Source: JAFLTL01 sp964389525 (lineage in GTDB: Bacteria > Bacteroidota > Bacteroidia > Bacteroidales > Muribaculaceae). Taken from it: 62,763 nucleotides of DNA. The stretch spans positions 1 through 62,763 of the forward strand of contig CAYMEX010000017.1 in the NCBI GenBank assembly GCA_964389525.1. Reading direction: 5' to 3'. The translations under genes were made by a program, and so were the position numbers. A model generated the notes under the pieces. The model saw nothing but the letters and a program-made list of their open reading frames with translations. It was not told the origin of the DNA and did no database searches. Below are positions 16,703 through 25,605 of the stretch, in pieces (positions within the stretch are counted from its first letter, which is position 1; each line of letters opens with the position of its first letter).

Positions 16703-17962
16703 ATGCACACACGTAAATCTGAATCAGTAGAGGGCCGCGGCATCAGGCGTATGACATGCGCCGGTGTGGTGGCTGCATTGTTGTGGATCGGTCTGTTTCT
16801 GCTTGGCGCGCTCTCGGCCGACGCCATTGAGCCGCGCGATATTCCTGCCCGGCTGAAAGCCTTGACCGACAGTCGGGTGCGTGCGAGGGTGGGAGTGACA
16901 TTGCCGATGGCAGCCGACGATCGCGACCAGATCGACTACGACGTGGTCGCCATAAGCGAGAGCTCGCCGGCCGACACGCTGTTGCCGGTGAGGTATATCG
17001 TCGAGTGGCGTCTTCCGTCGCTGTCGGGCGAAAGCATGGGCTTCACTTCATATTTCGACGGCAATCTGTACAGATTTCGTGACTCGCGACTTAGGGAATA
17101 TCATTTCGACGATAACCCCGACACGTTTCTGACTTCGGGCGGGGGAGTGCAGCGGAGCACACAGTTCATGGACGTTCTCCCTTGTTTCCTTGCCGACGAG
17201 ATCGCCGGTGTGGTTGCCGATCCGACATATACCGTCGCATGGGAAGAGAATACACGTGCCGACGGGCTTCCGGCATCGGTGCTCCGTGCCGACCGTGAGA
17301 TCGGCGGCGAGACTGTCGGCGAGTTTACCTATGTGTTTGACCCGGCGACGATGATGCCGCGCAAAGTAGTCAGGGAGATGAGCCCCGGAAGCATAAGCGA
17401 GCAGACGGTGACGGTCGTCTACGCTGCGCCCGGCGACACCGTGATGTCGCGCAAGGCTCCCGCGTCGGAGGATGAGGTGATGGCTCTGTATCCCGATGTG
17501 TTTGACCGTTTCCGTGAGAAAAACTACCGGCTCACAAGTCTGCCCGGACAGCCAGTGCCGGCGATAGCGCTTCTGTCGGCATCGGGCACGCGCTACACTC
17601 ACCCGCGTGGCGAGAAATTCGACATGCCTACCGTGATAGTGTTTGTCGATGAGTCGGTGTCGTCAACTCCTGCGACAGTGAAGGCGGTCAGAGAGGGAGT
17701 CGCGTCGATGCCGTTTGCCGGCTCGATTATATGGATAACACTGTCATCGCGGGCCGACGACATAGATGCGGTGCTTCCGGGAGGTGTGCAGCAGGGCGAA
17801 ATCCTGCTCACCGGCGGACGCAACGTCTTGCGTGAGTTCGGTGTGACGGAAATGCCGTCGGTCGTTGTGGCAAATCCTGCCGGACTTGTGTCGGATGTCA
17901 TTGTCGGGTTCAACAAAGACCTTGCGTCGGATGTTGTAGAGAAAGTAGCGCTTGCGAGATAA
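16703..17962 (+). CDS. Periplasmic thioredoxin-fold protein lacking the CXXC motif
   Basis: The protein is 419 residues from ATG 16703 (the frame extends to 16646, but the signal segment VVAALLWIGLFLLGALSADA favours the later start). The N-terminal about 260 residues are beta-rich and LolA/DUF2092-like (FTSYFDGNLYRFRDSRLREY, GEFTYVFDPATMMPRKVVREM), a shape often seen in lipoprotein-carrier folds. The C-terminal about 140 residues resemble a TlpA-type thioredoxin fold (FDMPTVIVFVDESVSSTPATV, EFGVTEMPSVVVANPAGLV with the cis-Pro), but the position of CXXC reads ESVSST, so no redox dithiol is present. It is followed 42 bases later by tpx. Function unknown. Confidence 0.65.
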   Translation: MHTRKSESVEGRGIRRMTCAGVVAALLWIGLFLLGALSADAIEPRDIPARLKALTDSRVRARVGVTLPMAADDRDQIDYDVVAISESSPADTLLPVRYIVEWRLPSLSGESMGFTSYFDGNLYRFRDSRLREYHFDDNPDTFLTSGGGVQRSTQFMDVLPCFLADEIAGVVADPTYTVAWEENTRADGLPASVLRADREIGGETVGEFTYVFDPATMMPRKVVREMSPGSISEQTVTVVYAAPGDTVMSRKAPASEDEVMALYPDVFDRFREKNYRLTSLPGQPVPAIALLSASGTRYTHPRGEKFDMPTVIVFVDESVSSTPATVKAVREGVASMPFAGSIIWITLSSRADDIDAVLPGGVQQGEILLTGGRNVLREFGVTEMPSVVVANPAGLVSDVIVGFNKDLASDVVEKVALAR

Positions 17963-18004
17963 GCAGGCTCTGAGACTATAGAATTTATATTAGAGGATCT
18001 TACT

Positions 18005-18508
18005 ATGGAAACAATCTATTTCAAGGATCAGCCATGCCACACGGCGGGGCGCCTCCCGTCGGTCGGAGATAAGGCGCCGGCGTTCAGGCTCGTCACGCCC
18101 GAACTGAAGGAAATCAAGAATACAGACTATGCCGGACGTCGTGTCGTGCTTAATATTTTCCCGAGTCTCGACACCGGGGTGTGCGCGGCAAGTGTCAGAC
18201 GTTTCAATAAAGAAGCGGCCGGATTTGAAAACACCGACGTGCTCTGCGTGTCGATGGATCTGCCGTTTGCTGCCGGACGGTTCTGTGTGGCCGAGGGGAT
18301 CGACAAGGTCACGGCGGCGTCGGCATTCCGCTCGCCTGAGTTTGTGAAGAACTATGGCGTCGAGATCGTCGACGGACCGCTTGCCGGTCTGCTTGCCCGC
18401 GCAGTTGTCGTGATCGACACCGACGGGAAGGTCATCTACCGCGATCTGGTGGAAAACATCACCGACGAGCCACGCTACAGCGAGGTGATCGATGTGCTCC
18501 GCCGCTGA
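18005..18508 (+). CDS. tpx: Thiol peroxidase (atypical 2-Cys peroxiredoxin)
   Basis: The protein is 167 residues, the family's normal length. The peroxidatic Cys60 is in PSLDTGVCA and the resolving Cys94 in GRFCVAEG, the same spacing as E. coli Tpx. The enzyme reduces hydrogen peroxide and lipid peroxides with thioredoxin. It follows the CXXC-less thioredoxin-fold protein by 42 bases, and no separate TAnnTTTG is seen between them, so co-transcription is possible. Confidence 0.96.
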   Translation: METIYFKDQPCHTAGRLPSVGDKAPAFRLVTPELKEIKNTDYAGRRVVLNIFPSLDTGVCAASVRRFNKEAAGFENTDVLCVSMDLPFAAGRFCVAEGIDKVTAASAFRSPEFVKNYGVEIVDGPLAGLLARAVVVIDTDGKVIYRDLVENITDEPRYSEVIDVLRR

Positions 18509-18624
18509 TGTAATGTGGCTGAGACCGGATGAATGCAGTCTTGTTTGTGGTTCTGTGTTGCGGTTCTGAAAAAAAAACTTTGAAAAAACACATGGAAAAG
18601 GGCTTGGATGCGAAATAAAATGTG

Positions 18625-18632
18625 TAAATTTG
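18625..18632 (+). promoter_or_regulatory. -7 element for the bL31B gene
   Basis: taaatttg, an exact TAnnTTTG match about 80 bases upstream of ATG 18711; this leaves a leader of roughly 70 nt. Confidence 0.6.
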
Positions 18633-18710
18633 CAGGCCATTACTACAGAACCGCCTTACCAGCGGGTGTAAAAAACTCAACAGCAAGGAAATAATCAAGA
18701 CGATATAACG

Positions 18711-18968
18711 ATGAAAAAAGACATCCATCCCTCCACCTATCGCGAAGTAGTGTTCAAGGACATGTCAAACGACGAGATCTTCATCACACGCAGCACTGTT
18801 GCTACCCGTGAGACTATCGACGTTGACGGTGTGACTTATCCCCTGGTAAAACTTGAGATCACCAGCTCTTCGCATCCTTTCTTCACCGGCAAGCAGAAGC
18901 TCGTCGACACCGCCGGTCGCGTCGACAAGTTCATGAGCCGCTACGGAAACCGCAAGAAAGCTAACTGA
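18711..18968 (+). CDS. rpmE2: 50S ribosomal protein L31 type B
   Basis: The protein is 85 residues. MKKDIHPSTYREVVFKDMS and SSSHPFFTGKQKLVDTAGRV are diagnostic of bL31. There is no Cys in the whole protein, so the zinc-binding CXXC of type A is absent and this is the zinc-independent type B form. It is a single-gene unit with its own promoter and a strong terminator. Confidence 0.97.
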   Translation: MKKDIHPSTYREVVFKDMSNDEIFITRSTVATRETIDVDGVTYPLVKLEITSSSHPFFTGKQKLVDTAGRVDKFMSRYGNRKKAN

Positions 18969-19000
18969 TCTGCGCGATCCTGTAGGTTGCATAAGACTTA

Positions 19001-19034
19001 AAGGCGTGCACCTTTTGAGGTGCGCGCCTTTTAA
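19001..19034 (+). terminator. Rho-independent terminator of rpmE2
   Basis: The 13-bp stem aaggcgtgcacct / aggtgcgcgcctt (one mismatch) has a TTTG loop, followed by TTTTAATAAAT. Confidence 0.85.
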
Positions 19035-19157
19035 TAAATAAAGTGTGTTGTCGCCGCGGACAGGCACGCATTCAATTTTTTCCCGGCATTGGCTTTTGGC
19101 GCCTGTGAAGTCCAAAAGCGTATTTTTTTTGATATATAAACTGATCGATAATAAACC

Positions 19158-20759
19158 ATGAGAATCAAGACTGTCACTAATTGTGCGGTTGCGGCGTTTG
19201 CTGCTGTCGCATCGTCGTGCGCCGGAAGTGCCGACACGACTGCTGCTCTCAACCGGCAGGCTGCCGATGAGTATGTTGTACCTGTAAGACCCGGTGGCGA
19301 CGGACGCCCGTTCTGGAATGTGAACGCAAAGCGGTTTGTCTATGCTCCTGTGTTTGATATACCGCTGACGCCCGGTGCGCAGAGCTATCGGTTTACACTC
19401 ACGCAGCCCGGAGGAGCGAAGTGGGAGTTCGGTGCCGCGTCGCCGCAGCAATCGCTTGCCGACGTGTGGAACGACATTCCCGTAGGAGAGACTGAACTGA
19501 CGGTACAGCCGCTCGATGCCTCCGGCCAGGCTGTCGGAGAGCCTTTCAGCCGCAAGTTCATGCGCGATTTCCCGTTTGAGATGAAAGATACCGCCCCTCT
19601 GCGCGATTATCGCGAGGCGGCTCTTAAAGCGATATACAATCTTCATAAATGGGAGCCGATACAGAGCTGGATCAACACCACGATGCCCGACATGACGTTT
19701 GAGAACAACGTGTATGCCTGTAAGATTATCGGATCTACAATAGCGATTGAGTGTCTTGTGGCTGACAACATGCCGCAGGAGCGCGAGGAGGCTCTGACGA
19801 TAGCACGCAACGCGGCGCAGTATCTGATCGACAATTCGCAGCCGGCCGATGCTCCGCTTGCCTATTTCCCGCCTACCTACAATCTCGAGCCGGCCGACAC
19901 CACCCAGTACACCTATGGCGTCGTCAGGGCAAGCAAGGGAAAAACCATGTTTATGGAAGCTGTGATACCGGCCGATGCGTTCCTCGATCTTTTCGACATC
20001 ACGGGCGACAGTCTTTATTTCAGGCATGCCGTGGGCATCGCCGACACCTACAGCCGCACTCAGGCTGCCGACGGATCGTGGCCTATCAAGGTCTATTATG
20101 AGACCGGCAAGTGTGTCGAGGATGTGAAGTGCACTCCCACACCTGTGCTCCTTTTGTTCTCGCGCTTGCGCGAGAAGTATGGCATTGACCGTTATGCCGG
20201 TAATATCAGCGCCGCCGAGGCGTGGATGGACTCGGTAGCACTACCGCGTTTCGATCTCACCGGCCAGTTTGAGGACCAGCTGAAAGAAAATCTGACTCCA
20301 TATCAGAACCTCACGAGCTGCACCCCGACCGAGTATGCCTGCTATCTGCTCGCAAAACCCGATGTGACTGAAAAGGGGATCGCCGATGCCACCGATCTTG
20401 TCAGGCTTGTCGAAGACCAGTTTGTGCATTGGGATGTCTTGCCTGAAGATGGTCTGAAGATGGAGCATGTGCCGTCGGTGCATGAGCAGTATCTGTATGA
20501 GGTTGGTGTCGACAACAGTGCGGCATGCACGGCAGCCGCATTTCTGGCTCTTTACAGAAAAACAGGCGACAGGCTTGCGCTTGCAAAGGCGCGTACGCTC
20601 ACCGATGCCATTGTGGCATCGCAGGATCCTACTACCGGCCACATACCAACGCTCTGGTTCTATTCGCCGACAGGTCGCTACCAGTCGACGTGGCCCAACT
20701 GCACGCTTATGAGTGCACGGCAGCTGCTTGATATGGCAGACATGGGACAGATTGACTGA
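19158..20759 (+). CDS. Lipoprotein with a six-hairpin (alpha/alpha toroid) glycosidase-like domain
   Basis: The protein is 533 residues. The N-terminus is a lipoprotein signal with lipobox ASSC at about residue 21. Residues 45-140 are beta-sandwich-like (AQSYRFTLTQPGGAKWEFGA). The rest is helical, with repeated toroid-like elements (FMEAVIPADAFLDLFDITGDSLYFRHAVGIADTY, AACTAAAFLALYRKTGDRLALAKARTLTDAIVASQDP) and aromatic turns (WPIKVYYETG, LWFYSPTG), as in six-hairpin glycosidases and epimerases. No catalytic pair could be assigned with confidence. It is not near another sugar-import system and stands alone between two hairpins. Confidence 0.6.
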   Translation: MRIKTVTNCAVAAFAAVASSCAGSADTTAALNRQAADEYVVPVRPGGDGRPFWNVNAKRFVYAPVFDIPLTPGAQSYRFTLTQPGGAKWEFGAASPQQSLADVWNDIPVGETELTVQPLDASGQAVGEPFSRKFMRDFPFEMKDTAPLRDYREAALKAIYNLHKWEPIQSWINTTMPDMTFENNVYACKIIGSTIAIECLVADNMPQEREEALTIARNAAQYLIDNSQPADAPLAYFPPTYNLEPADTTQYTYGVVRASKGKTMFMEAVIPADAFLDLFDITGDSLYFRHAVGIADTYSRTQAADGSWPIKVYYETGKCVEDVKCTPTPVLLLFSRLREKYGIDRYAGNISAAEAWMDSVALPRFDLTGQFEDQLKENLTPYQNLTSCTPTEYACYLLAKPDVTEKGIADATDLVRLVEDQFVHWDVLPEDGLKMEHVPSVHEQYLYEVGVDNSAACTAAAFLALYRKTGDRLALAKARTLTDAIVASQDPTTGHIPTLWFYSPTGRYQSTWPNCTLMSARQLLDMADMGQID

Positions 20760-20770
20760 CTTACTGACTT

Positions 20771-20812
20771 TACCGCCGGGCTTTCTCTTTTTTGAAGGGA
20801 AAGCCCGCGGTA
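20771..20812 (+). terminator. Hairpin after the six-hairpin lipoprotein gene
   Basis: taccgccgggctttc pairs with gaaagcccgcggta across about 13 nt, with one bulged base. The following sequence (ctttgtagg) is only weakly T-rich, so it may be a weak terminator or an mRNA end-protecting stem. Confidence 0.55.
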
Positions 20813-20861
20813 CTTTGTAGGGATTATATATCTTTACCTCCATTCTATGGAGGACAATCGC

Positions 20862-21452
20862 ATGATGAGATATATACTGATCTGTTTTGTTTCAATTCTT
20901 TTCGCTAATGAGATATCGGCCCAGTCTGTAAGGGTCGACAATGAGACTCTGAGGTGGGAAGGCGGTATGAGTGCAGGGCTGAATAACGACGGCTATCAGA
21001 TTGACATCAGTGCCGCGTGGTTTCCGTTGCAGTATGTCGGTGCCAAGGTGACTCTTGGCTTCGCCGGTGAGATAAAGGAGATCGGTGACTGGGGTGACGA
21101 TGACTGGAACAGCGAGGACGACTATGCTATAAGGCCTAAATTGATTCCGGCGCTTGTGCTGCGTTCTCCCAGACTTGTCAACTGGAAAAGCCAGAACGGC
21201 GGCTTCTACCTTTTTGCCGAGCCGGGATTTATATTGTCGCCAGGAGCTGCGGGAAGCCACCATGCGAGGATTTTCAATATAGATCTGAAAACAGGACTTA
21301 ATCTGCAGCTCGAGCGTGTTGTACTGTCATTAGGTTATGGTATCTCCGACTTCAGTCTTTATTCGGGGCGCCCGATAAATCATCACGGGTTGCCCGACAG
21401 AGACAATTACATAACCCACTCGGTCTTCATCGCCGCAACTTATAAATTCTGA
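20862..21452 (+). CDS. Small outer-membrane beta-barrel protein, unknown function
   Basis: The protein is 196 residues from ATG 20862 (ATG 20847 is also in frame); the choice puts the signal peptide (MRYILICFVSILFANEISAQ) at the N-terminus. The mature part has short amphipathic strands (YQIDISAAWFPLQYVGAKVTLGF, GGFYLFAEPGFILSP, LVLRSPRLVNWKS, VVLSLGYGISDFS) and ends in Phe, as barrels do. No family name can be given. It is convergent with groL across a shared terminator. Confidence 0.65.
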   Translation: MMRYILICFVSILFANEISAQSVRVDNETLRWEGGMSAGLNNDGYQIDISAAWFPLQYVGAKVTLGFAGEIKEIGDWGDDDWNSEDDYAIRPKLIPALVLRSPRLVNWKSQNGGFYLFAEPGFILSPGAAGSHHARIFNIDLKTGLNLQLERVVLSLGYGISDFSLYSGRPINHHGLPDRDNYITHSVFIAATYKF

Positions 21453-21468
21453 TACAGTAAAAAAATAA

Positions 21469-21495
21469 CGGAGCGGGCCATGTCGGCTCGCTCCG
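21469..21495. terminator. Bidirectional terminator between the barrel gene and groL
   Basis: The stem cggagcg / cgctccg is extended by ggcc/ggct pairs. T-runs lie on both sides (cttttatg on plus; ttatttttttact on minus). Confidence 0.8.
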
Positions 21496-21528
21496 CTTTT
21501 ATGGTGCCTTTCAGGCGATGGACAGGAA

Positions 21529-23172
21529 TTACATTCCCATGCCGCCACCCATGCCGCCCATGCCGCCGCCGGGCATCGGGGGGATAGGCTTCTCTTCTTT
21601 CTTGTCGGCGATCACACACTCGGTGGTGAGGAACATTCCGGCGATCGATGCTGCGTTCTCGAGAGCCACGCGGGTAACCTTGGCCGGATCGATTACGCCT
21701 ACAGCAAGCAGGTTTTCGTAGTTGCCTGTGCGGGCGTTGTAGCCGAAGTCGGCTTTGCCCTCTTTCACCTTCTGGATCACAACCGCACCCTCGAGACCTG
21801 CGTTGGCCACGATCTGGCGGAGCGGCTCCTCGATAGCGCGCTTCACGATGTGGATACCTGTGGTCTCGTCCTCTGTGTCGCCCTTGAGATCCTCAAGGTC
21901 AGCTACACAGCGTACATAAGCCACGCCGCCGCCGGGGACGATACCCTCGCTGATAGCTGCGCGGGTTGCGCTCAACGCGTCGTCAACGCGGTCTTTCTTT
22001 TCCTTCATCTCGACCTCGCTGGGAGCACCGATGTGGAGCACTGCCACGCCGCCTGCGAGTTTGGCAAGACGCTCCTGGAGCTTCTCTTTCTCGTAGTCGC
22101 TGACGGTGTTCTCCATCTGTATCTTGATCTGGCCGATGCGGGCCGAGATTGCGTCTTTGTCACCTGCGCCGTTGACAATTGTGGTGTTGTCTTTGTTTAC
22201 GGTGATCTTCTCGGCGCGGCCGAGTACGTCGATGCCTGAGGTCTCGAGGCTCATGCCCTTTTCCTCCGATACGACAGATCCGCCTGTGAGTACGGCGATA
22301 TCCTCGAGCATGGCTTTGCGGCGGTCGCCGAAGCCGGGAGCCTTGACTGCGCAGATCTTGAGCGAGCCACGCAGACGGTTGACTACGAGGGTTGCAAGAG
22401 CCTCCTGATCAACGTCGTCAGCGACGATGAGCAGCGGGCTTCCGCTCTGTGCGATCTGCTCCAGAATGGGGAGAAGATCCTTGAGGTTGGAGATCTTGCG
22501 GTCGTATATGAGGATGTAGGGCGACTCCATTACACACTCCATCTTCTCGGTGTCTGTCACGAAGTAGGGCGAGATATAGCCGCGGTCAAACTGCATGCCC
22601 TCTACAACGTCTACATAAGTCTCGGTGCCCTTGGCCTCGTCGACAGTGATGACGCCTTCTTTCTTCACCTTCTCCATAGCCTCGGCGATCAGACGGCCGA
22701 TAGCCTCGTCGTTGTTGGCCGATATGCGGGCTACATCCTCGATCTTCTTCAGGTCGTCGCCGACTTCCTGGCTCTGGGCGTGTATGCCGTTGACAACGAC
22801 AGCGACAGCCTTGTCGATACCACGCTTGATATCCATCGGGTTGGCGCCTGCGGCTACGTTCTTCAGACCTACGGTGATGATGGCCTGTGCGAGAACGGTA
22901 GCTGTGGTTGTGCCGTCGCCTGCGTCGTCGCCAGTCTTGGATGCGACTTCCTTTACAAGCTGTGCGCCCATGTTCTGGAATGGATCATCGAGTTCGATCT
23001 CTTTGGCTACTGTCACACCGTCTTTGGTGATGTGAGGTGCGCCGAATTTCTTATCGATGATGACATTGCGGCCTTTGGGACCGAGTGTCACCTTTACTGC
23101 GTCGGCGAGAGCGTCGACGCCCTTCTTGAGCTCTTCGCGAGCCTTGATGTCAAATTTTATTTCTTTTGCCAT
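21529..23172 (-). CDS. groL: Chaperonin GroEL (60 kDa)
   Basis: The protein is 547 residues, full length. Typical segments are present throughout: GPKGRNVIIDKKFGAPHITKDGVTVAKEI, DDAGDGTTTATVLA with the ATPase Asp, and the C-terminal Gly-Met tail (GGGMGGMGGGMGM). It folds proteins inside the GroEL-GroES chamber in the cytoplasm. It is the second gene of the groSL operon, 40 bases after groS. Confidence 0.99.
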   Translation of the reverse strand: MAKEIKFDIKAREELKKGVDALADAVKVTLGPKGRNVIIDKKFGAPHITKDGVTVAKEIELDDPFQNMGAQLVKEVASKTGDDAGDGTTTATVLAQAIITVGLKNVAAGANPMDIKRGIDKAVAVVVNGIHAQSQEVGDDLKKIEDVARISANNDEAIGRLIAEAMEKVKKEGVITVDEAKGTETYVDVVEGMQFDRGYISPYFVTDTEKMECVMESPYILIYDRKISNLKDLLPILEQIAQSGSPLLIVADDVDQEALATLVVNRLRGSLKICAVKAPGFGDRRKAMLEDIAVLTGGSVVSEEKGMSLETSGIDVLGRAEKITVNKDNTTIVNGAGDKDAISARIGQIKIQMENTVSDYEKEKLQERLAKLAGGVAVLHIGAPSEVEMKEKKDRVDDALSATRAAISEGIVPGGGVAYVRCVADLEDLKGDTEDETTGIHIVKRAIEEPLRQIVANAGLEGAVVIQKVKEGKADFGYNARTGNYENLLAVGVIDPAKVTRVALENAASIAGMFLTTECVIADKKEEKPIPPMPGGGMGGMGGGMGM

Positions 23173-23212
23173 GATTGCAAATGCTTTTTACGTGTGAAGT
23201 TATGGTGGGGGA

Positions 23213-23488
23213 TTATTCCTCGACGATAGCGAGGATGTCGCTCTGACGCATGATCAGGAGCATCTCGCCGTCGACCTTGATCTCAGTGCCGGCAAATTTG
23301 CCGTAGAGGACTGTGTCGCCTTCTTTGACTACCATAGCTTCGTCCTTTGTACCCTGGCCGACTGCCATGACGGTGCCTTTGAGCGGCTTTTCTTTGGCTG
23401 CGTCGGGGATGATGATGCCGGAAACAGTTACTTCCTCGGCGGGAGTGGGCTGGATGAGCACACGATCGGAAAGTGGTTTAACCTTCAT
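23213..23488 (-). CDS. groS: Co-chaperonin GroES (10 kDa)
   Basis: The protein is 91 residues from ATG 23488; the frame runs further upstream, but MKVKPLSDRVLIQP is the family's conserved N-terminus. The mobile loop (EEVTVSGIIIPDAAKEKPLKG) and the C-terminal strand (GEMLLIMRQSDILAIVE) are intact. No CIRCE (TTAGCACTC-N9-GAGTGCTAA) is present upstream; instead there is a cluster of ACATG palindromes. Confidence 0.98.
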   Translation of the reverse strand: MKVKPLSDRVLIQPTPAEEVTVSGIIIPDAAKEKPLKGTVMAVGQGTKDEAMVVKEGDTVLYGKFAGTEIKVDGEMLLIMRQSDILAIVEE

Positions 23489-23582
23489 GATATTTTGTAC
23501 TTTATCTTTTGTTGTTGATTGATTCGTTTTGTGTTTGTGACCTTGGCGGATTCTGGCTGGAGGCCTGTCTCCGCTTGCGTCG

Positions 23583-23652
23583 GCATGTAGTGACATGCAC
23601 AAAGCGTGCCAATACGTCGCGACTGTCAGTCATGTCATGTTGCGATGACATG
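23583..23652. promoter_or_regulatory. Palindrome cluster upstream of groSL
   Basis: gcatgt-agtg-acatgc (23583-23598) and catgtcat-gttgcg-atgacatg (23631-23652) are perfect inverted repeats sharing the ACATG/CATGT core. They lie 95-165 bases upstream of groS, in a 328-bp stretch without a gene. They could be operators of a heat-shock regulator; no known consensus was matched. Confidence 0.35.
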
Positions 23653-23702
23653 TATGCTGATACTCCGATGATCTTCTGACTCGGATTGACTAATCAATAA
23701 AA

Positions 23703-23763
23703 TCCTCTCCGTGATTAACATGGCTCGTCGGATTATGCCGCCGGCACTGTCAAGTCGGAGAGG
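23703..23763 (-). other. Long-loop inverted repeat between groSL and the winged-helix gene
   Basis: tcctctccg and cggagagga are complementary across a loop of about 40 nt. It lies after the stop of the upstream minus-strand winged-helix gene (23817), so it could be that gene's terminator, but there is no strong T-run. Confidence 0.35.
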
Positions 23764-23816
23764 AAAAATCAGTTCTTGGATTCAACGGGAAGTGTCAGAT
23801 TCCCTCGTCCGGGGGA

Positions 23817-24035
23817 TCAGTTCTCGGGCACGAGTGCGACAAGAATTTCTTTCTCGTCGGCTTCGCTGGCCTGCAATGTGATTTTGTTTTCGCGTGCCAG
23901 CCATCCTATAGCAGCAAAGACTTCCTTGTCTTTCAGCTTGGTGATTTTCTTGAGCTGCTTGATGCCGAGCACGTCAGCCTCGCTGAGTGCGTTCCATACC
24001 AAGCCGGCCCATGTGCCGATGCTTTCTACGTTCAT
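23817..24035 (-). CDS. Small winged-helix domain protein (DUF2582-like)
   Basis: The protein is 72 residues from ATG 24035; the longer frame upstream is AT-rich non-coding sequence and includes the dnaA terminator. The sequence reads as one compact winged helix: IGTWAGLVWNALSEADVLGIKQLKKITKLKDKEVFAAIGWLARENKITLQ, then an acidic tail. The family (DUF2582-type) is widespread in Bacteroidetes, and its target is not known to me. It is separated from dnaA by a terminator and so is independently transcribed. Confidence 0.8.
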   Translation of the reverse strand: MNVESIGTWAGLVWNALSEADVLGIKQLKKITKLKDKEVFAAIGWLARENKITLQASEADEKEILVALVPEN

Positions 24036-24139
24036 TTTATAGTTATATTTTAAGTAAGATACTTTTCTACTTGAAACAACAGATGGAGTCAAGTAGATTT
24101 GTAAGAACGCATCAAATATACTCTTTTTCTTATAAATTA

Positions 24140-24172
24140 ACAAAGCCGGATGGGATTATCCTCCGGCTTTGT
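24140..24172 (-). terminator. Terminator of dnaA
   Basis: acaaagccgga / tccggctttgt is an 11-bp perfect stem with an 11-nt loop. On the minus strand it is followed by TTAATTTATAAG. It lies 36 bases after the dnaA stop. Confidence 0.8.
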
Positions 24173-24207
24173 CAATACTGACATATGTTTGGCGTGAAAC
24201 TGGCAGC

Positions 24208-25605
24208 TCACGCAAAGGTCTGTTCGATGGCGGCAACGTCTTCCTGCAGCTGTTTCTCAAATACGAGACGTTCTTCTATCGACTTGCATCCGTGAAGCAC
24301 GGTAGCGTGAGTGCGCGACAGTCGCGCACCTATTGTGGTGAAAGGCAGGTTGATGTGCTTTTTTGCGAGATACATCACCATCTGGCGTGCGTCCGACACC
24401 TCGCGTTTGCGTGTCTTGGTGAACAGCAGCTCGGGGGCGATCTTGTAGTAGCCGCTCACGTTCTGGGTGATCATCTCGAAATTGACCTGCCGGCGCACTG
24501 TGGCGGGTGAGTGGTTTATGATGCTCTTTACAAGCGACACCGATATGTTCTGACTCAGGAATGTTGCATGAGCCATTACCGATACCATGATTCCCTCGAT
24601 TTCGCGGATAGATCCGGTGACATTCTGTGCGATGTACTCCATCACGTCGTCCGGGAGGCTGATGCCTTCCTGCTCTGAGCGGAGTTTAAGCACCAGCATG
24701 CGCAGCTCGAGGTCGGGGCGCTCAAGCTCTACTGTCATTCCCCACTTGAATCGCGTGAGCAGACGGTCGGGCAGTCCGTGCATGTCGGCCGGCGCGCAGT
24801 CGCTCGACAGTATTATCTGCTTATGGTTGAGGTGCAGATGGTTGAATATGTGGAAGAATGCGTTTTGTGTCTTCTCCTTGCCGATGAGATCCTGTATGTC
24901 GTCGATTATCAGGCAGTCGATGCTTTGATAGAACTGTATGAACTCATTGTGAGTGCCGTTGCGTGTGGCTACAGTGTACTGGCTCTCAAAGAGTCGTGCC
25001 GTCACGTATAGCACACGTGCCGAAGGAGTGTGTTCCTTTATGCCGATGCCCGTCGCGTGCATCAGGTGGGTTTTGCCTACACCCGATGGACCGTATATGA
25101 AAAGCGGATTGAATGTCTTGCAGGTCGGATCGTTGGCGATTGCTTCGCCTATCGAACGCGCAAGGTTGTTGCAGGCACTCCCGCAGTAGTTGTCGAATGT
25201 GTAGCGTGGGTTGAGCTGTGAGTCGACTTCAGGAAGATCGTCGGGACGGCTGGTGAATTCAAGCGGGTTGGCTGTTTTTGTTACAGCCGGCTTTACTGCG
25301 GCGGAGCTGCCGTCGGTCTTCACCTTAACTTCCGACTGTTTTTCGCCACCAATGACATTATAGCAGTAAAACAACTCGACGCCATTGCCGAACACGCGTC
25401 TTATCACGGGCTTCATTATCGAGATGAAGTGTGTCTCAAGATGCTCGTAGATATATGGCGAAGGAACGTGCAGATCAAGCCGCTTGCCGTCAAATGACAG
25501 AGGCGTGATAGGTTTGAACCAGCCGTCGATCTGAGGCTGGGATATATTATTGCGGAAGAGTGTCATACATTCTTCCCATTTGGCTGCAAGTTCCGTAGAA
25601 GTCAT
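24208..25605 (-). CDS. dnaA: Chromosomal replication initiator protein DnaA
   Basis: The protein is 465 residues. Domain I is at about 1-85 and a short linker at 86-130; the AAA+ domain carries Walker A GPSGVGKTH and Walker B CLIIDDIQDL. Domain IV has the DNA-binding signature DARQMVMYLAKKH...TIGARLSRTHATVLHGCKSI. It binds DnaA boxes and melts the origin. It is a single-gene unit reading away from a 500-bp AT-rich divergent region that also serves the symporter gene. Confidence 0.98.
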   Translation of the reverse strand: MTSTELAAKWEECMTLFRNNISQPQIDGWFKPITPLSFDGKRLDLHVPSPYIYEHLETHFISIMKPVIRRVFGNGVELFYCYNVIGGEKQSEVKVKTDGSSAAVKPAVTKTANPLEFTSRPDDLPEVDSQLNPRYTFDNYCGSACNNLARSIGEAIANDPTCKTFNPLFIYGPSGVGKTHLMHATGIGIKEHTPSARVLYVTARLFESQYTVATRNGTHNEFIQFYQSIDCLIIDDIQDLIGKEKTQNAFFHIFNHLHLNHKQIILSSDCAPADMHGLPDRLLTRFKWGMTVELERPDLELRMLVLKLRSEQEGISLPDDVMEYIAQNVTGSIREIEGIMVSVMAHATFLSQNISVSLVKSIINHSPATVRRQVNFEMITQNVSGYYKIAPELLFTKTRKREVSDARQMVMYLAKKHINLPFTTIGARLSRTHATVLHGCKSIEERLVFEKQLQEDVAAIEQTFA

